Source of the DNA: Mesobacillus zeae
Lineage (GTDB): Bacteria > Bacillota > Bacilli > Bacillales > Cytobacillaceae
Length of the DNA: 64,000 nt
Reading direction: 5' to 3'
Assembly: GCF_003570705.1 (NCBI RefSeq)
Contig: NZ_QWVT01000024.1
Coordinates: 62,001-126,000, forward strand
The number at the start of each line of letters is the position of its first letter. Position 1 is the stretch's first letter. The position numbers were made by a program, and so were the translations under genes. Shown here in pieces: positions 29,811-40,764 of the stretch. The notes below the pieces were generated by a model. The model saw nothing but the letters and a program-made list of their open reading frames with translations, had not been told where the DNA came from and searched no databases.

Positions 29811-31967
29811 ATGGAGAAGCTGCAGCGGCAAATGTCGGCAGTTTTAAACCTATTGAAGCTAACACCTTTCAAGATCCTATTATTTGCATTGCTTGGAATG
29901 ATCATGTTTTTTGCCATGTACAGCAATGTTAAGCCTGAAAAGCTGGACCTTTCGCTTTTTTCGGTTGCAGACAAGACAATCCGCTCCCCAATCACGGTAG
30001 AAGACAGGGCTCAAACAGAGAAAAAGAGGAAAGAAGCAGTGGATCAGGTCGAGGATGTGTATATCTTGAAAAAGGAATATACACAAAACCGCGTAGACTT
30101 GCTGAATTCCATTTTTGACTCAGTCTCCGAAGTGGATGATGAAGCAAATAAAAGCATAAAACCAAAAGAAGATGGCAGTCTCCCGGACCAGGGATCACCT
30201 GAAGTCAGGCTGGACAGTTTTAAGAAAAAACTGACGGACAACGTCACCAAAAACATTTCAGACCAGTCGTTATTATCAATCCTTGCCGCGGCTAAAGACG
30301 AACTGGACATTGCCCGCGATCTTTCAGTGACTGCGGTCAATAATGTCATGGGCAAACGCATACCAGCCGATGATGTGGAGAATGCAAAAAAACGCGTGGA
30401 AGAGGAATTGAAATATACAAGTTTGAACACGGATTTAAAGGATGCCGTAATTGAACTTGGCCGCTATGCGGTAATCCAGAACGAATTCTATGATCCAGCT
30501 GCTACTGATGAATTGCGCCAGCAGGCAAGGGACAATGTGGATCCTGTGAAAATTCTTGAAGGACAAATTATTGTTGAAGAGGGTCAGTTGATCAGCAGGG
30601 ATATGTACAAACAGTTAAAGCTTACAGGACTTCTTGAAAGCGAAAACTCCATCCTGCCCTTTGCCGGTCTGGGAATGCTGATTTTTATTATCCTTGCCGC
30701 GCTTTATTTCATTTTTGCAGAGAAGGAAACAAATGATAAGTCGCAGAAGGACTTGCTGATTTTCAGTATTCTTTTTATCCTGTCACTTTTGATCATGAAG
30801 CTTTTGAGTATCTTTGAGGAATTCAATTATACAGAAACGGGATATTTATTTCCCGCGGCAATGGGAGCCATGCTAGTGAAGCTTCTTATAGACGAGCGGG
30901 TTGCAATTTTTCATACTGTTGCTTTAGGTATTTGCGGAAGCATCATCTATAATCAAGGAATAACTGGTGCATTGAATGTAACTGTAGCAATTTATATCGT
31001 AGCCAGTGGGCTGTCTGCAGTCCTTTTTCTTAGGAAACATAACCAAAGAGACAAGATTTTGCAGGCAGGGCTTGTCGTGTCCCTTGTTAATATTTTTGTT
31101 CTTATGGCACTTATGTTTATTCGCAACACCCACTTATCCGGAGGTGAATACGGATTTTACTTACTGGTTGCATCGTTGTCGGGTATCAGTTCAGCAGTTT
31201 TGACAATAGGGCTGCTCCCTTTCTTTGAAGCCGGATTCGGTTTTCTTTCAACCATGAAGCTGATTGAATTAGCCAATCCGAACCACCCGCTTATCAGAAA
31301 AATCCTAACAGAAGCCCCGGGGACATACCACCACAGCGTAATGGTGGCGAACCTTGCTGAAGCTGCCTGTGAGGCAGTAGGCGCTGACGGGCTTCTTGCC
31401 AGAGTGGGATGCTATTATCATGACATTGGAAAAACAAAACGTCCCCAATTTTTTATTGAGAACCAGATGAATATTGAAAATCCGCACGACCATCTGCCGC
31501 CTCTGACAAGCAGGGACATCATCATTGCCCATGCAGTAGACGGAGCCGAAATGCTGCGGAAGCACAAGCTGCCTAAAGAAATCATCGACATCGCCGAGCA
31601 GCACCACGGGACAACGCTGCTGAAGTTTTTTTACTATAAAGCCAAACAGGCAGAGATGGAAGTAAAGGAAAGCGATTTCCGGTATCCCGGGCCAAGGGCG
31701 CAAACAAAAGAAACGGCTATCATTGGCATTGCTGATAGTGTGGAAGCGGCGGTCCGGTCGTTATCGCATCCGACCAGCGAACAAATTGAGTCGCTTGTGA
31801 AAAATATTATTTCTGACAGGCTCCAGGACGGGCAGCTGAATGAATGCGATCTTACATTGAAAGAGCTTGACAAGGTGGCCCATTCCCTGTGCGAGACTTT
31901 AAAAGGAATTTTTCACTCGCGGATTGAATATCCAGAAATGACAAAACAGAAGGTGAAAGAGGCATGA
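29811..31967 (+). CDS. pgpH: PgpH-type cyclic-di-AMP phosphodiesterase (7TM-HD family, YqfF)
   Basis: The protein has 718 residues: one N-terminal membrane helix (about 20-40), a large extracytoplasmic domain (about 45-280), seven membrane helices (about 285-470) and a cytoplasmic HD domain with the metal motif [15 protein letters not shown] near residue 535. Proteins of this type hydrolyse the second messenger c-di-AMP. AGGAGG at 29798-29803 fixes ATG 29811; an ATG-type start at 29772 is too early. It overlaps ybeY by four bases (ATGA). Confidence 0.94.
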   Translation: MEKLQRQMSAVLNLLKLTPFKILLFALLGMIMFFAMYSNVKPEKLDLSLFSVADKTIRSPITVEDRAQTEKKRKEAVDQVEDVYILKKEYTQNRVDLLNSIFDSVSEVDDEANKSIKPKEDGSLPDQGSPEVRLDSFKKKLTDNVTKNISDQSLLSILAAAKDELDIARDLSVTAVNNVMGKRIPADDVENAKKRVEEELKYTSLNTDLKDAVIELGRYAVIQNEFYDPAATDELRQQARDNVDPVKILEGQIIVEEGQLISRDMYKQLKLTGLLESENSILPFAGLGMLIFIILAALYFIFAEKETNDKSQKDLLIFSILFILSLLIMKLLSIFEEFNYTETGYLFPAAMGAMLVKLLIDERVAIFHTVALGICGSIIYNQGITGALNVTVAIYIVASGLSAVLFLRKHNQRDKILQAGLVVSLVNIFVLMALMFIRNTHLSGGEYGFYLLVASLSGISSAVLTIGLLPFFEAGFGFLSTMKLIELANPNHPLIRKILTEAPGTYHHSVMVANLAEAACEAVGADGLLARVGCYYHDIGKTKRPQFFIENQMNIENPHDHLPPLTSRDIIIAHAVDGAEMLRKHKLPKEIIDIAEQHHGTTLLKFFYYKAKQAEMEVKESDFRYPGPRAQTKETAIIGIADSVEAAVRSLSHPTSEQIESLVKNIISDRLQDGQLNECDLTLKELDKVAHSLCETLKGIFHSRIEYPEMTKQKVKEA

Positions 31968-32434
31968 GTTTGGAAATTGATCTTTTTGACGAAGTGAATG
32001 CGCTGTCTGACGAGGAGCAGAACATAGTTCTTGAGCTCTTGAATTTAGCAGCGAGAATGGAAAAGGTAGAAGAAGGAAGCGAGGTTTCACTGACGATTGT
32101 GAGCAATGAGCGCATCCGGGAAATCAACCGCGATTACAGGGGGAAAGACATGCCTACGGATGTCATTTCGTTTGCGCTAGAAGAGGCGGGAGAAGGCGAA
32201 ATGACAGTGATCGGGGAGGGACTTCCCAGAGTGCTTGGCGATATTGTGATTTCCGCAGCAAAAGCAAGGGAACAGGCAGCTGAGTACGAACACTCTTATA
32301 TACGTGAACTTGGATTTCTTGCAGTCCATGGTTTTTTGCATCTGCTCGGGTATGACCATATGACAGATGCGGAAGAAAAGGAAATGTTCTCCAGGCAAAA
32401 GGAGATTTTAGATGAATATGGACTCACGCGGTGA
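31964..32434 (+). CDS. ybeY: Endoribonuclease YbeY (16S rRNA maturation)
   Basis: The protein has 156 residues. The zinc signature H-x3-H-x5-H is seen in [13 protein letters not shown] near residues 121-132, and [16 protein letters not shown] is the other conserved block. YbeY takes part in 16S rRNA 3'-end maturation and ribosome quality control. The start overlaps the pgpH stop. Its end overlaps dgkA by 23 bases. Confidence 0.96.
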   Translation: MSLEIDLFDEVNALSDEEQNIVLELLNLAARMEKVEEGSEVSLTIVSNERIREINRDYRGKDMPTDVISFALEEAGEGEMTVIGEGLPRVLGDIVISAAKAREQAAEYEHSYIRELGFLAVHGFLHLLGYDHMTDAEEKEMFSRQKEILDEYGLTR

Positions 32435-32810
32435 TCAGGAGGAGAAAAGTCACAGCTTGCACGTGACCTTTGGCTTTGCCCTTTCAGGCATTGTTTCAGC
32501 CGTAAGAAACGAAAGGAATATGAAGATCCACTTGTTTATTTCTGTGATGGTGGTGGTGCTTGGAGCAGTCCTCACCCTCACTAGGCTCGAATGGCTATTC
32601 ATTTTGCTCGCTATTGGCGGGATGCTCGCAGCAGAAATGATGAATACCGCAGTGGAGAGGACTGTGGATCTTTGTACAAAAGAAATACACCCTCTCGCAA
32701 AGCAGGCTAAGGATATAGCGGCTGGAGCAGTGCTGATTTATGCCATTATGTGCGTTATGATCGGTCTGATTATTTTTATCCCGAAAATTTCAAGATTGAT
32801 TCATTTATAG
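32412..32810 (+). CDS. dgkA: Diacylglycerol kinase family protein, undecaprenol kinase
   Basis: The protein has 132 residues with three membrane helices. The DAGK signature [14 protein letters not shown] is at about 75-88. In B. subtilis the homologue phosphorylates undecaprenol rather than diacylglycerol (family knowledge). AAAAGGAG lies seven bases before ATG 32412, inside the end of ybeY, so translation is coupled. In B. subtilis cdd follows; here a terminator follows instead. Confidence 0.92.
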   Translation: MNMDSRGDQEEKSHSLHVTFGFALSGIVSAVRNERNMKIHLFISVMVVVLGAVLTLTRLEWLFILLAIGGMLAAEMMNTAVERTVDLCTKEIHPLAKQAKDIAAGAVLIYAIMCVMIGLIIFIPKISRLIHL

Positions 32811-32835
32811 CTGTCCTTAAAGGACAGCTGTTTTT
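32809..32835 (+). terminator. Terminator after dgkA
   Basis: AGCTGTCC 32809-32816 pairs with GGACAGCT 32822-32829 and is followed by GTTTTTG. The stem begins at the dgkA stop. Confidence 0.85.
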
Positions 32836-32864
32836 GCTGCCAAACCAACTTGTTTTTCGGTTCG

Positions 32865-32893
32865 TTGAAAAGGGATGATAATTTCAGTACAAT
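32865..32893 (+). promoter_or_regulatory. SigA promoter for the era operon
   Basis: TTGAAA at 32865-32870, a 17-base spacer and TACAAT at 32888-32893. Confidence 0.75.
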
Positions 32894-33016
32894 GGCATAG
32901 CGGTACATAAGAAGAAGAATGTTTTTAGAAAATTTAAAATTTTTTATCTTATTTTTTGCTAAAGACAGTGAAATCAGAGGGAGAATAAGGTAAAATGAAT
33001 GGAAGGAAGTTGAAGT

Positions 33017-33148
33017 ATGAAACATCATTTTATTACAGAAGAAAGCAAAAAAAATTTGGCAATGGTTTTGGCCAGCCTTAAAGTGGATATTAAAGAGCTA
33101 ATAATGATGCAGCACGAAGCTCGTTCTATGGAGGCTCTCCATGAATAA
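33017..33148 (+). CDS. Small ORF (43 residues) upstream of era, unknown
   Basis: ATG 33017 is preceded by GGAAGGAAG and opens 43 codons ([20 protein letters not shown] at the start). The stop overlaps the era ATG by eight bases, so ribosomes finishing it would meet the era ribosome site. It occupies the slot where B. subtilis has cdd, but I see no cytidine deaminase motif (no HAE, no PCxxC), so it is not a cdd remnant in any obvious sense. It is hydrophilic with an amphipathic helical look. A second sORF (28 codons from ATG 32996) overlaps it in another frame. Confidence 0.5.
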   Translation: MKHHFITEESKKNLAMVLASLKVDIKELIMMQHEARSMEALHE

Positions 33149-34058
33149 TCAGAACAGCCAAGGTTTTAAATCTGGATTTGTTTCCATTATTGGCAGGCCA
33201 AATGTAGGAAAGTCGACATTCCTGAATCAGGTGATCGGACAAAAAATCGCCATCATGAGCGACAAGCCGCAGACAACCAGGAATAAAGTACAGGGTGTGC
33301 TTACGCAGGACGATTCCCAGCTGGTGTTTATTGATACGCCGGGCATTCATAAACCAAAGCATAAACTCGGCGATTTCATGATGAAGGTGGCCCAGAATAC
33401 ATTAAGGGAAGTTGACCTGATCCTGTTCATGGTCAATGCAGCGGAAGGGTTCGGACGGGGCGAGGAATTTATCATTGATAAATTGGAGTCTGTGAAGACA
33501 CCGGTCTTTCTAGTGATCAACAAAATCGACCTTGTCAGTCCTGATGAATTGCTGTCATTGATTGATGGCTATAAAGAGAGATACAGCTTTAAAGAAATCG
33601 TGCCAATCTCTGCGCTGGAAGGAAACAATATCGACCGACTCCTTGAGCAGATTAAAGAATACATGCCAGAGGGGCCTCAATATTATCCTGCGGACCAGGT
33701 CACAGACCATCCAGAAAGGTTTATTGTTTCGGAACTCATCAGGGAAAAAGCATTGCATTTAACCAGGGAGGAAATTCCTCATTCCCTGGCTGTAGTAATT
33801 GAAAAGATGGAACGGGACCATGGCAGAGACTTGATCCATGTAATGGCGACAGTCATCGTGGAAAGAGATTCACAAAAAGGGATTGTCATTGGGAAGCAAG
33901 GAAAACTGCTGAAGGAAATAGGCCAGCGTGCCCGGGCTGACATTGAGAACCTTCTCGGTTCTAAGGTATACCTGGAACTATGGGTCAAGGTTCAGAAAGA
34001 CTGGAGGAACAGGCCGTCCCATTTGCGGGATTTTGGGTTTCGTGTTGACGAATACTGA
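33141..34058 (+). CDS. era: GTPase Era
   Basis: The protein has 305 residues. The GTPase motifs are GRPNVGKST (G1, about 18-26), [10 protein letters not shown] (G3) and NKIDLV (G4). The C-terminal KH domain holds [15 protein letters not shown]. Era binds the 3' end of 16S rRNA and helps 30S assembly. GGAGG lies six bases before ATG 33141, within the small upstream ORF. Confidence 0.97.
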   Translation: MNNQNSQGFKSGFVSIIGRPNVGKSTFLNQVIGQKIAIMSDKPQTTRNKVQGVLTQDDSQLVFIDTPGIHKPKHKLGDFMMKVAQNTLREVDLILFMVNAAEGFGRGEEFIIDKLESVKTPVFLVINKIDLVSPDELLSLIDGYKERYSFKEIVPISALEGNNIDRLLEQIKEYMPEGPQYYPADQVTDHPERFIVSELIREKALHLTREEIPHSLAVVIEKMERDHGRDLIHVMATVIVERDSQKGIVIGKQGKLLKEIGQRARADIENLLGSKVYLELWVKVQKDWRNRPSHLRDFGFRVDEY

Positions 34059-34236
34059 TTTAGCTTTAACAGCCTGAAATGAGGGAGCCATCCATAACTT
34101 ATTTGGAAAAACGAGGATTTATTCACGAAAGTCATTGACAAATTTTTTTCAACATGAAAATCTGGCTTGCAGGCAAATATATTGGTAAGGATTTGGGATG
34201 AAAACGCTAGTGAATATTTGAAAGGTGGGGTTTTCG

Positions 34237-34380
34237 ATGTTGGATTTTACCTGGAAATTCTTTGTCCAGACAGGTAATATTGACACATATCTTCTCTTCA
34301 AGGAAATGGAGAAAGAAAGAACAGAAATACCCGGAAATCATGAGGAAGAGCTAGCTGAAATCGATTTTCCCATCTCGTAG
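34237..34380 (+). CDS. yqzL: YqzL family small protein
   Basis: A 47-residue ORF begins MLDFTWKFFVQTGNIDTYLL and ends in a short acidic tail, matching the small YqzL protein found between era and recO in B. subtilis. AAAGGTGGGG lies about six bases before ATG 34237. Function unknown. Confidence 0.88.
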   Translation: MLDFTWKFFVQTGNIDTYLLFKEMEKERTEIPGNHEEELAEIDFPIS

Positions 34381-34414
34381 CTTTTCCTGCAGCACTGGAC
34401 GGTGAGTGAAGAAG

Positions 34415-35167
34415 ATGCTCGAAAAATGCGAAGGAATTGTAATCAGAACGACTGATTATGGAGAAACAAATAAAATTGTAACTTTATATACGCGTGAATG
34501 GGGAAAAGTTGGCGTGATGGCAAGAGGCGCAAAAAAGCCAAATAGCAGGCTCTCCGCTGTCACCCAGCTTTTTACATACGGTTATTTTCTAGTCCAGCGG
34601 GGCAGCGGGCTAGGCACCTTACAGCAAGGTGACATGGTTTCATCGATGAGAAGCATACGCGAGGATATTTTTTTGACGGCTTACGCCAGCTATATTGCTG
34701 AATTAACGGATAAGAGTACAGACGAAAAAAAACCCAATCCTTTTTTATTCGAACTTTTGTACCAAACGCTTCAATATGTTAATGAAGAGTATGATCCGGA
34801 GATACTGGCAAACATTTATGAAATGAAGATGCTGAATGTTTTAGGACTGTATCCTGTTCTTGATAAATGTGTGAATTGCGGAAACAGGGAAGGGGTCTTC
34901 GCTTTTTCCATCAGGGAAGGCGGATTGCTCTGCCACCAGTGTCTTGGAATAGACCCGTATCACTTTAAGATTTCGTCGGGTGCTGTGAAGCTCTTGCGCC
35001 TTTTCTATATGCTGGACCTTTCCCGCCTCGGGAATATATCGGTAAAGGAAGAGACGAAGGCGGAATTGAAGAAGGTCATAACAGCTTATTACGAAGAATA
35101 TTCAGGCCTTCATTTAAAGACCAAAAGGTTTCTTAACCAGATGGGCGGTTTAAAAGGTAAGCTTTAG
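34415..35167 (+). CDS. recO: DNA repair protein RecO
   Basis: The protein has 250 residues: an N-terminal OB fold ([19 protein letters not shown], then [18 protein letters not shown]) and a helical domain with a zinc site (CVNCGN and CHQC, about 150-180). RecO loads RecA with RecR and RecF during gap repair. ATG 34415 matches the family N-terminus; a GTG at 34406 would add three residues. The ribosome site is weak. Confidence 0.94.
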   Translation: MLEKCEGIVIRTTDYGETNKIVTLYTREWGKVGVMARGAKKPNSRLSAVTQLFTYGYFLVQRGSGLGTLQQGDMVSSMRSIREDIFLTAYASYIAELTDKSTDEKKPNPFLFELLYQTLQYVNEEYDPEILANIYEMKMLNVLGLYPVLDKCVNCGNREGVFAFSIREGGLLCHQCLGIDPYHFKISSGAVKLLRLFYMLDLSRLGNISVKEETKAELKKVITAYYEEYSGLHLKTKRFLNQMGGLKGKL

Positions 35168-35171
35168 CGTA

Positions 35172-35200
35172 TTGACAACGCTTCAGGTTTTCGTTATGAT
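35172..35200 (+). promoter_or_regulatory. SigA promoter of the glyQS T-box operon
   Basis: Perfect TTGACA at 35172-35177, a 17-base spacer and TATGAT at 35195-35200. Confidence 0.85.
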
Positions 35201-35206
35201 TCAAAG

Positions 35207-35417
35207 TAATATTGCATATGTTGCTGAGATGGAGAAGAGTACTTATCCACCCTGTAAAAGCGATCCCGGGATGGTGTGAGCCGGGTTGCAGAGGAATAAG
35301 GAAGGCGTTCCGGAGCGACTGGTATTTAAAGAGGCTGCATTTGCAGCAAATAGGGTGGAACCGCGGGTAACTCTCGTCCCTATGCCATAACTGGCATAGA
35401 GACGGGAGTTTTTTGAT
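35207..35417 (+). promoter_or_regulatory. T-box riboswitch, glycine specific, for glyQS
   Basis: The T-box core AGGGTGGAACCGCGG lies at about 35352-35366. Stem I has the GAGTA loop-E element and a helix CTTATCC/GGAATAAG; directly after it the specifier loop holds GGC (35304-35306), a glycine codon. The antiterminator bulge reads TGGA, whose variable A pairs with U at the discriminator of tRNA-Gly. A terminator stem at about 35369-35409 is followed by TTTTTT. Uncharged tRNA-Gly favours the antiterminator and read-through into glyQS. This fills the 306-base gap between recO and glyQ. Confidence 0.95.
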
Positions 35418-35473
35418 TTTAAAAAAATTTTTGGTTCTGCTATTGCAACATAAAACCCTATGGAGGTGTCACA

Positions 35474-36364
35474 ATGAATATCCAGAATATGATTCTAACA
35501 TTGCAGAAGCACTGGTCCCAACAAGGCTGTATATTAATGCAGGCATATGACGTCGAAAAGGGTGCCGGAACAATGAGCCCTTATACTTTTCTTCGTGCGA
35601 TAGGCCCTGAGCCATGGAGCGTGGCCTATGTTGAACCATCTCGAAGGCCTGCAGATGGACGTTACGGTGAAAACCCGAACCGCCTGTACCAGCACCACCA
35701 GTTCCAGGTCATCATCAAGCCATCTCCTGACAATATTCAGGAACTTTATCTTGATTCCCTTAAGGCGCTGGGCATTGATCCGCTTGAGCATGATATCCGG
35801 TTTGTTGAGGATAATTGGGAGAACCCTTCCCTCGGCTGTGCTGGATTGGGCTGGGAAGTATGGCTGGACGGAATGGAAATTACCCAGTTTACGTATTTTC
35901 AACAAGTAGGAGGGCTTGAATGCCGGCCTGTTTCTGTAGAAATTACTTATGGAATTGAGCGTCTTGCGTCCTATATTCAGGACAAAGAGAATGTGTTTGA
36001 CTTGGAGTGGACGAATGGCTTCACGGTCAGGGACATTTTTGGACAGCCTGAATATGAACATTCCAAATACACATTTGAAACGTCTGATATGGAAATGCTC
36101 TTTAACCTCTTTAACACCTATGAGAAAGAAGCGCACAGGCAAATGGATGAAGGACTTGTCCATCCAGCGTATGACTATGTCCTGAAGTGTTCCCATGTGT
36201 TCAACCTGCTTGATGCGAGGGGAGCCATCTCTGTGACCGAAAGAACGGGCTACATTGCCAGATGCCGAAACCTTGCAAAGAAAATTGCAAAGACTTTTTA
36301 TGAGGAAAGGGAAAAGCTTGGTTTTCCTATTTTAAAGCGGAAGGAGCAGGCAGAGCATGAATAA
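35474..36364 (+). CDS. glyQ: Glycyl-tRNA synthetase alpha subunit
   Basis: The protein has 296 residues and starts [20 protein letters not shown]. It holds the class II catalytic core ([20 protein letters not shown], and [11 protein letters not shown] as motif 3). It joins GlyS in an alpha2beta2 enzyme charging tRNA-Gly. It is controlled by the T-box leader upstream. GGAGGTGTCACA precedes ATG 35474; it overlaps glyS by eight bases. Confidence 0.97.
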   Translation: MNIQNMILTLQKHWSQQGCILMQAYDVEKGAGTMSPYTFLRAIGPEPWSVAYVEPSRRPADGRYGENPNRLYQHHQFQVIIKPSPDNIQELYLDSLKALGIDPLEHDIRFVEDNWENPSLGCAGLGWEVWLDGMEITQFTYFQQVGGLECRPVSVEITYGIERLASYIQDKENVFDLEWTNGFTVRDIFGQPEYEHSKYTFETSDMEMLFNLFNTYEKEAHRQMDEGLVHPAYDYVLKCSHVFNLLDARGAISVTERTGYIARCRNLAKKIAKTFYEEREKLGFPILKRKEQAEHE

Positions 36365-38429
36365 GCGAAATTTGTTGCTTGAAGTAGGCCTTGAAGAAAT
36401 GCCGGCCAGATTTATCGATAACTCAATCCGTCAGCTTGGAGAGAAAATGACAGGCTGGCTGGATAAAAAAAATATCAGCTACGGCAAGGTTCAGTTGTTT
36501 TCTTCTCCTCGCCGCCTCGCTGTCCTTGTATCTGACGTTGCTGAACGGCAGGAAGACAGCCATGAGGAAGCAAAAGGACCGGCTAAAAAAATTGCCGTTA
36601 CTCCCGATGGACAATGGTCGAAGGCCGCTGAAGGGTTTACCCGCGGACAGGGAATGACTGTTGAAGATATTTTTTTCAAAGAAATCAATGGGGTTGAATA
36701 CGCCCATGTGAAAAAATTTATTGAGGGACAGGAGACATTTAGTCTTCTCGCTGAAATAAAAGGATTGATTACTTCCCTGAATTTTCCTAAAAACATGCGG
36801 TGGGGTGATGAAGAACTCCGGTTCATTCGCCCGATCAAATGGATTGTGGCATTATTTGGCCAGGAAGTCATTCCTTTTTCAGTTGCCGGCGTAAATACCG
36901 GGAAAGTAACGAGAGGCCATCGGTTCCTTGGCTCAGAAACGGTTCTGGATTTGCCGGAAGGCTATGAAGAGGCATTGCTGGGCCAGTATGTTGTCGCGGA
37001 CGCAGAAAGCCGCAAGCAAGCTATCTTGTCGCAGCTTGAAAAGATCGAAGAAGAAAACGGCTGGGTTATTCCAATCGATGCCGATTTGCTTCAGGAGGTC
37101 ACGAACCTTGTGGAATATCCAACCGCACTTTATGGGAAATTTGAGGAAGAATATCTGGAAATCCCGGAGGAAGTACTTATTACATCAATGAAGGAGCATC
37201 AACGCTACTTCCCGGTTAAGTCAAAGAGCGGTGACCTGCTTCCTCGCTTTGTGACAGTAAGGAATGGAGACCATCTCCATATAGAGACTGTTGCACGAGG
37301 GAATGAAAAGGTTCTTAGGGCAAGGCTTTCAGATGCCGCTTTCTTCTACCGTGAGGATAAAAAGCTACGGATTGAAGATGCATTAAAGAAATTAGGAAAC
37401 ATTGTTTACCATGAAGAAATCGGAACTCTTTCCGAAAAGACAGCAAGAGTCAGGAAATTGGCCAATCTGATCGCGGAACGTACAGGCATTGATGAGGAAG
37501 CTGCAAAAGCTGCAGACAGGGCAGCTAAAATCTGCAAATTCGACTTGGTCACGCAAATGGTGTATGAATTTCCTGAACTGCAGGGAATCATGGGTGAAAA
37601 ATACGCTGTCCAAAAGGGAGAGTCTGAAGCAGTTGCTCATGCAATCAATGAACACTATATGCCACGGAATGCCGATGACAGCACGGCAGAAAGTGATGCT
37701 GGCGCTGTAGTGGCCATCTCTGACAAATTAGATACAATTGTATCTTTCTTTGCAATTGGGGTGATTCCGAGCGGGTCACAGGATCCTTACGCTTTGCGGA
37801 GGCAGGCGGCCGGTATTGCCCAGACACTGGTAGGGAAAAACTGGGGTGTTCCGCTAGAGTCCCTGATCGGGCTTTCACTCAGCCTGGTTAGCGAAGCAGG
37901 CATAGCCAAGAGAGATAACGAGGAAATTTATAAGGATTTATGCCAATTCTTTAAGCTGAGAATCAAGCATCTGCTTCAGGAGCAGGGCATTAGTTATGAT
38001 ATTATTGATGCTGTTTTGGGCGGAGAGCTTGGTTCAATACCAGGACTGATGAAAAAAGCGGCTGTCATCCAGGAGCACAAAGACGAAGCCGGATTTAAAG
38101 AGAGTATGGAATCATTGAGCAGGGTGCTGAATATTGCCGCCAAAGCAGAAGTAATGGGGGATATAGATCCTAATCTGTTTGAAAATCCTTCCGAAAATGT
38201 TTTGCATGATAAATATATCGATGCAGCCCGAAAAGCAGAAGCGGGAATCGAAGCCGGAGATCTCTATCAAACATTGATTGAACTTAAGCCATTTATAAAT
38301 GATTATTTTGATCAGAATATGATTATGGCTGACAATCAGGGTGTAAGGGAAAACCGTTTGAATTTGATGGCAGCAATCTCGGTGCTGATTATGAAGCTTG
38401 CAAAAGTGAATGAAATCATCGTGAAGTAA
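36357..38429 (+). CDS. glyS: Glycyl-tRNA synthetase beta subunit
   Basis: The protein has 690 residues and starts [20 protein letters not shown]. It has the HD-like region and a C-terminal anticodon-binding domain (DALR-type, about 590-690). It recognises tRNA-Gly in the alpha2beta2 complex. AAGGAGCAGG within the end of glyQ precedes the start, so the two are coupled. A weak hairpin (GCCTGCC/GGCAGGC, about 38441-38461) follows. Confidence 0.97.
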   Translation: MNKRNLLLEVGLEEMPARFIDNSIRQLGEKMTGWLDKKNISYGKVQLFSSPRRLAVLVSDVAERQEDSHEEAKGPAKKIAVTPDGQWSKAAEGFTRGQGMTVEDIFFKEINGVEYAHVKKFIEGQETFSLLAEIKGLITSLNFPKNMRWGDEELRFIRPIKWIVALFGQEVIPFSVAGVNTGKVTRGHRFLGSETVLDLPEGYEEALLGQYVVADAESRKQAILSQLEKIEEENGWVIPIDADLLQEVTNLVEYPTALYGKFEEEYLEIPEEVLITSMKEHQRYFPVKSKSGDLLPRFVTVRNGDHLHIETVARGNEKVLRARLSDAAFFYREDKKLRIEDALKKLGNIVYHEEIGTLSEKTARVRKLANLIAERTGIDEEAAKAADRAAKICKFDLVTQMVYEFPELQGIMGEKYAVQKGESEAVAHAINEHYMPRNADDSTAESDAGAVVAISDKLDTIVSFFAIGVIPSGSQDPYALRRQAAGIAQTLVGKNWGVPLESLIGLSLSLVSEAGIAKRDNEEIYKDLCQFFKLRIKHLLQEQGISYDIIDAVLGGELGSIPGLMKKAAVIQEHKDEAGFKESMESLSRVLNIAAKAEVMGDIDPNLFENPSENVLHDKYIDAARKAEAGIEAGDLYQTLIELKPFINDYFDQNMIMADNQGVRENRLNLMAAISVLIMKLAKVNEIIVK

Positions 38430-38525
38430 AACGGTTATGCGCCTGCCTCTTAAAGGCAGGCCTTTCCGTACAGGAAGTATGTTTTTGGGTGAAAAATGTG
38501 GCCTGTTATTGAAACATACGGTCAG

Positions 38526-39158
38526 GTGGTGAGTCAAATAGAACTGAATAAGCGCCAAGAACTAATTCTGGAAATTGTCAAGGAAAGCGGTCCAATTACA
38601 GGCGAGCATATTGCTGACAGATTAAACCTTACCAGGGCAACACTAAGGCCGGACCTGGCGATTTTAACAATGGCTGGGTTTCTTGATGCAAGGCCGAGAG
38701 TAGGTTATTTTTACACAGGGAAATCAGGGACCCAGCTTTTAACAGAAAATCTGAAAAAGCTGTTTGTGAAGGACTATCAGTCAATCCCGGTCGTTATCAG
38801 CGAAAATGTATCAGTTTACGATGCGATTTGTACGATGTTCCTTGAGGATGTGGGGACACTCTTTGTTGCTGATGGAGCATCCCATTTGGCAGGTGTTCTT
38901 TCAAGAAAGGATTTGCTGAGGGCGAGTATTGGCAAACAGGATCTGAATCATTTGCCTGTCAATATAATCATGACAAGGATGCCGAATATTACCTTCTGTG
39001 AGCGCGATGATCTCCTGATAGAGGCTGCGAAAAAGCTGATTGAACGGCAGATAGATGCATTGCCTGTCGTCAAGGAATCTCCAGGAGGCCTCGAAATCGT
39101 TGGAAGGCTGACCAAGACAAACATTACGAAAGCTTTTGTAACGCTCGCCGATGAATAA
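38526..39158 (+). CDS. ccpN: CcpN, gluconeogenesis repressor with CBS domains
   Basis: The protein has 210 residues from GTG 38526: a winged helix domain (IELNKRQELILEIVKESGPI, then LNLTRATLRPDLAILTMAGF), followed by two CBS domains (about 75-205) that sense ligands such as ADP/ATP. CcpN represses gapB and pckA when glycolytic sugars are present. The family N-terminus starts just before IELNKRQ, so I use GTG 38526; ATG 38496 with GGGTG four bases upstream is a real alternative and adds ten residues. It is adjacent to ppsR, as in B. subtilis. Confidence 0.9.
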   Translation: MVSQIELNKRQELILEIVKESGPITGEHIADRLNLTRATLRPDLAILTMAGFLDARPRVGYFYTGKSGTQLLTENLKKLFVKDYQSIPVVISENVSVYDAICTMFLEDVGTLFVADGASHLAGVLSRKDLLRASIGKQDLNHLPVNIIMTRMPNITFCERDDLLIEAAKKLIERQIDALPVVKESPGGLEIVGRLTKTNITKAFVTLADE

Positions 39159-39191
39159 AGGATGCCATGAAATGAGGAGCTGGGTCTGGAA

Positions 39192-40010
39192 ATGAATCAA
39201 CAGACAACTATTTATGTCGTTTCCGATTCTGTCGGAGAAACGGCTGAACTGGTAACGAAAGCCGCTGCCAGCCAATTTGCGGCTTCAAATATTATTATAA
39301 AAAGGTTTCCGTTTGTTGAAGATACTTCAAACGTAGAAGAAGTCATCACGCTGGCGAAACTGGATGGCGGGATGATTGCATATACCCTTGTGAAACCTGA
39401 AATCAACGAACATATGAGATCAGCGTCATTAAGGGAAGGAGTTCCTGCTGTCGATATTCTTGGTCCCTTAATGAAAAAAGTTTCGGATTTAAGCGGAGAG
39501 GTTCCGATGTTTGAACCAGGACTTGTCCGCAAGCTTGACGAGGATTACTTCAGAAAAGTCGAAGCGGTAGAATTTGCCGTAAAGTATGATGATGGAAGAG
39601 ACCCGAGGGGAATCATGAAGGCGGATATCGTTTTGATCGGAGTTTCAAGGACATCTAAAACGCCATTGTCCCAATACCTTGCTCATAAAAGGCTGAAGGT
39701 TGCCAATGTGCCAATCGTTCCCGAGGTCGACCCGCCTGAAGAGCTATTCCGGGTACCGAAGGAGAAATGCTTTGGTTTGAGAATTTCAGCCGGCAAGCTA
39801 AACGAAATACGGCGCGAAAGACTTATATCCCTCGGACTGAATGATACAGCAAGTTATGCAACTATCGAACGTATCAATGAAGAAGCAGTATATTTCGAAA
39901 GTGTTGCCAGCCGGATTGGGTGCCCGGTTATCGATGTAACCAATAAAGCTGTGGAAGAAACAGCCAATGTAATTTTATCCCTAATACACAAAAAAACTTC
40001 GACTATCTAG
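39192..40010 (+). CDS. ppsR: Pyruvate, phosphate dikinase/PEP synthase regulatory protein (DUF299), YqfL
   Basis: The protein has 272 residues. It starts [16 protein letters not shown] and holds the P-loop-like block [15 protein letters not shown] near 150-165, both diagnostic of the bifunctional kinase/phosphorylase that controls PPDK or PEP synthase. In B. subtilis YqfL also modulates CcpN activity, and ccpN is the gene just upstream. Start ATG 39192, with GAGGAG some 13 bases upstream. Confidence 0.92.
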   Translation: MNQQTTIYVVSDSVGETAELVTKAAASQFAASNIIIKRFPFVEDTSNVEEVITLAKLDGGMIAYTLVKPEINEHMRSASLREGVPAVDILGPLMKKVSDLSGEVPMFEPGLVRKLDEDYFRKVEAVEFAVKYDDGRDPRGIMKADIVLIGVSRTSKTPLSQYLAHKRLKVANVPIVPEVDPPEELFRVPKEKCFGLRISAGKLNEIRRERLISLGLNDTASYATIERINEEAVYFESVASRIGCPVIDVTNKAVEETANVILSLIHKKTSTI

Positions 40011-40037
40011 CACATTTTTCTATGTGCTCTTCTTTTT
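40009..40037 (+). terminator. Terminator after ppsR
   Basis: AGCACAT 40009-40015 pairs with ATGTGCT 40022-40028, then CTTCTTTTT. It starts at the stop codon. Confidence 0.7.
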
Positions 40038-40289
40038 GCAGAAAAGTCTTTTTGTCAAGAAAAAATAATAGCTATTTTGCCTTTTCTATACTATAATAAA
40101 AAATTGTGATAAAAAGGCCAAGATAGGGTTTAGACTTGGCAAATAACGAATAAACTATTTATTGTCACATGTCAAGAAAATAGCGACAAAAAAAATCGAC
40201 AAAATTCTATTCTAAAATTTCCGGGCTTAAAGAAGGAGTTTGCGGAGTGATGTAGAATAAATACTAGTAAATTAAAGAGCCGGACTATT

Positions 40290-40721
40290 TTGGTTGATGC
40301 TGATTCGTGTCCGGTAAAAAAAGAAATTGTCGAAATAGCTTCATTGCATAATGTTCAACCTGTCTTTGTTGCTTCATATGACCATATGCTGACTGAATCC
40401 GGTCCAGAAACATGGATATACGTGGACCCTGGAAGCGATGCAGCGGACCTGTATATTATGAACCATGCAAACAGGGGAGACATTGCAGTAACTCAGGATA
40501 TTGGGCTGGCTGCTGCCTTGCTTGGGAAAAAGGTTTATGTCCTTTCACCAAGGGGGATGTTGTATGAGGAAGATGAGATTCAATTGCAGCTCGAGATTCG
40601 CCACCTGTCAGCAAAGGCTAGGAGGCAGGGGCATTTCGGGAAAGGGCCCAGAGCTTTCCGTTCGGAAGACAGGGAAAGATTTGTGAAGGAATTGGCAAAG
40701 CTTTTGTCGAATAGTGACTAA
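40290..40721 (+). CDS. yqxD: YaiI/YqxD family protein (DUF188), start uncertain
   Basis: The protein has 143 residues from TTG 40290, starting MVDADSCPVKKEIVEIA, the family signature. It contains AVTQDIGLAAALLGK and a C-terminal SEDRERFVKEL. The fold resembles PIN nucleases; activity is not established. Family members normally have a few residues before VDAD, and here the frame is open back to a TGA at 40248-40250 without ATG, GTG or TTG. The good ribosome site GAAGGAG (40232-40238) points to GTG-ATG at 40247-40252, which is out of frame and ends at once in TAG. Confidence 0.8.
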   Translation: MVDADSCPVKKEIVEIASLHNVQPVFVASYDHMLTESGPETWIYVDPGSDAADLYIMNHANRGDIAVTQDIGLAAALLGKKVYVLSPRGMLYEEDEIQLQLEIRHLSAKARRQGHFGKGPRAFRSEDRERFVKELAKLLSNSD

Positions 40722-40764
40722 TACACCTGGGAAATGAGTAACAACTGAAAATGGAGCGGTGATC

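Noticed and set aside
32996-33082. 28-codon ORF overlapping the 43-residue ORF upstream of era
   Set aside because: Ribosome site is farther away and the frame ends inside the better-supported ORF; it has no coupling with era.
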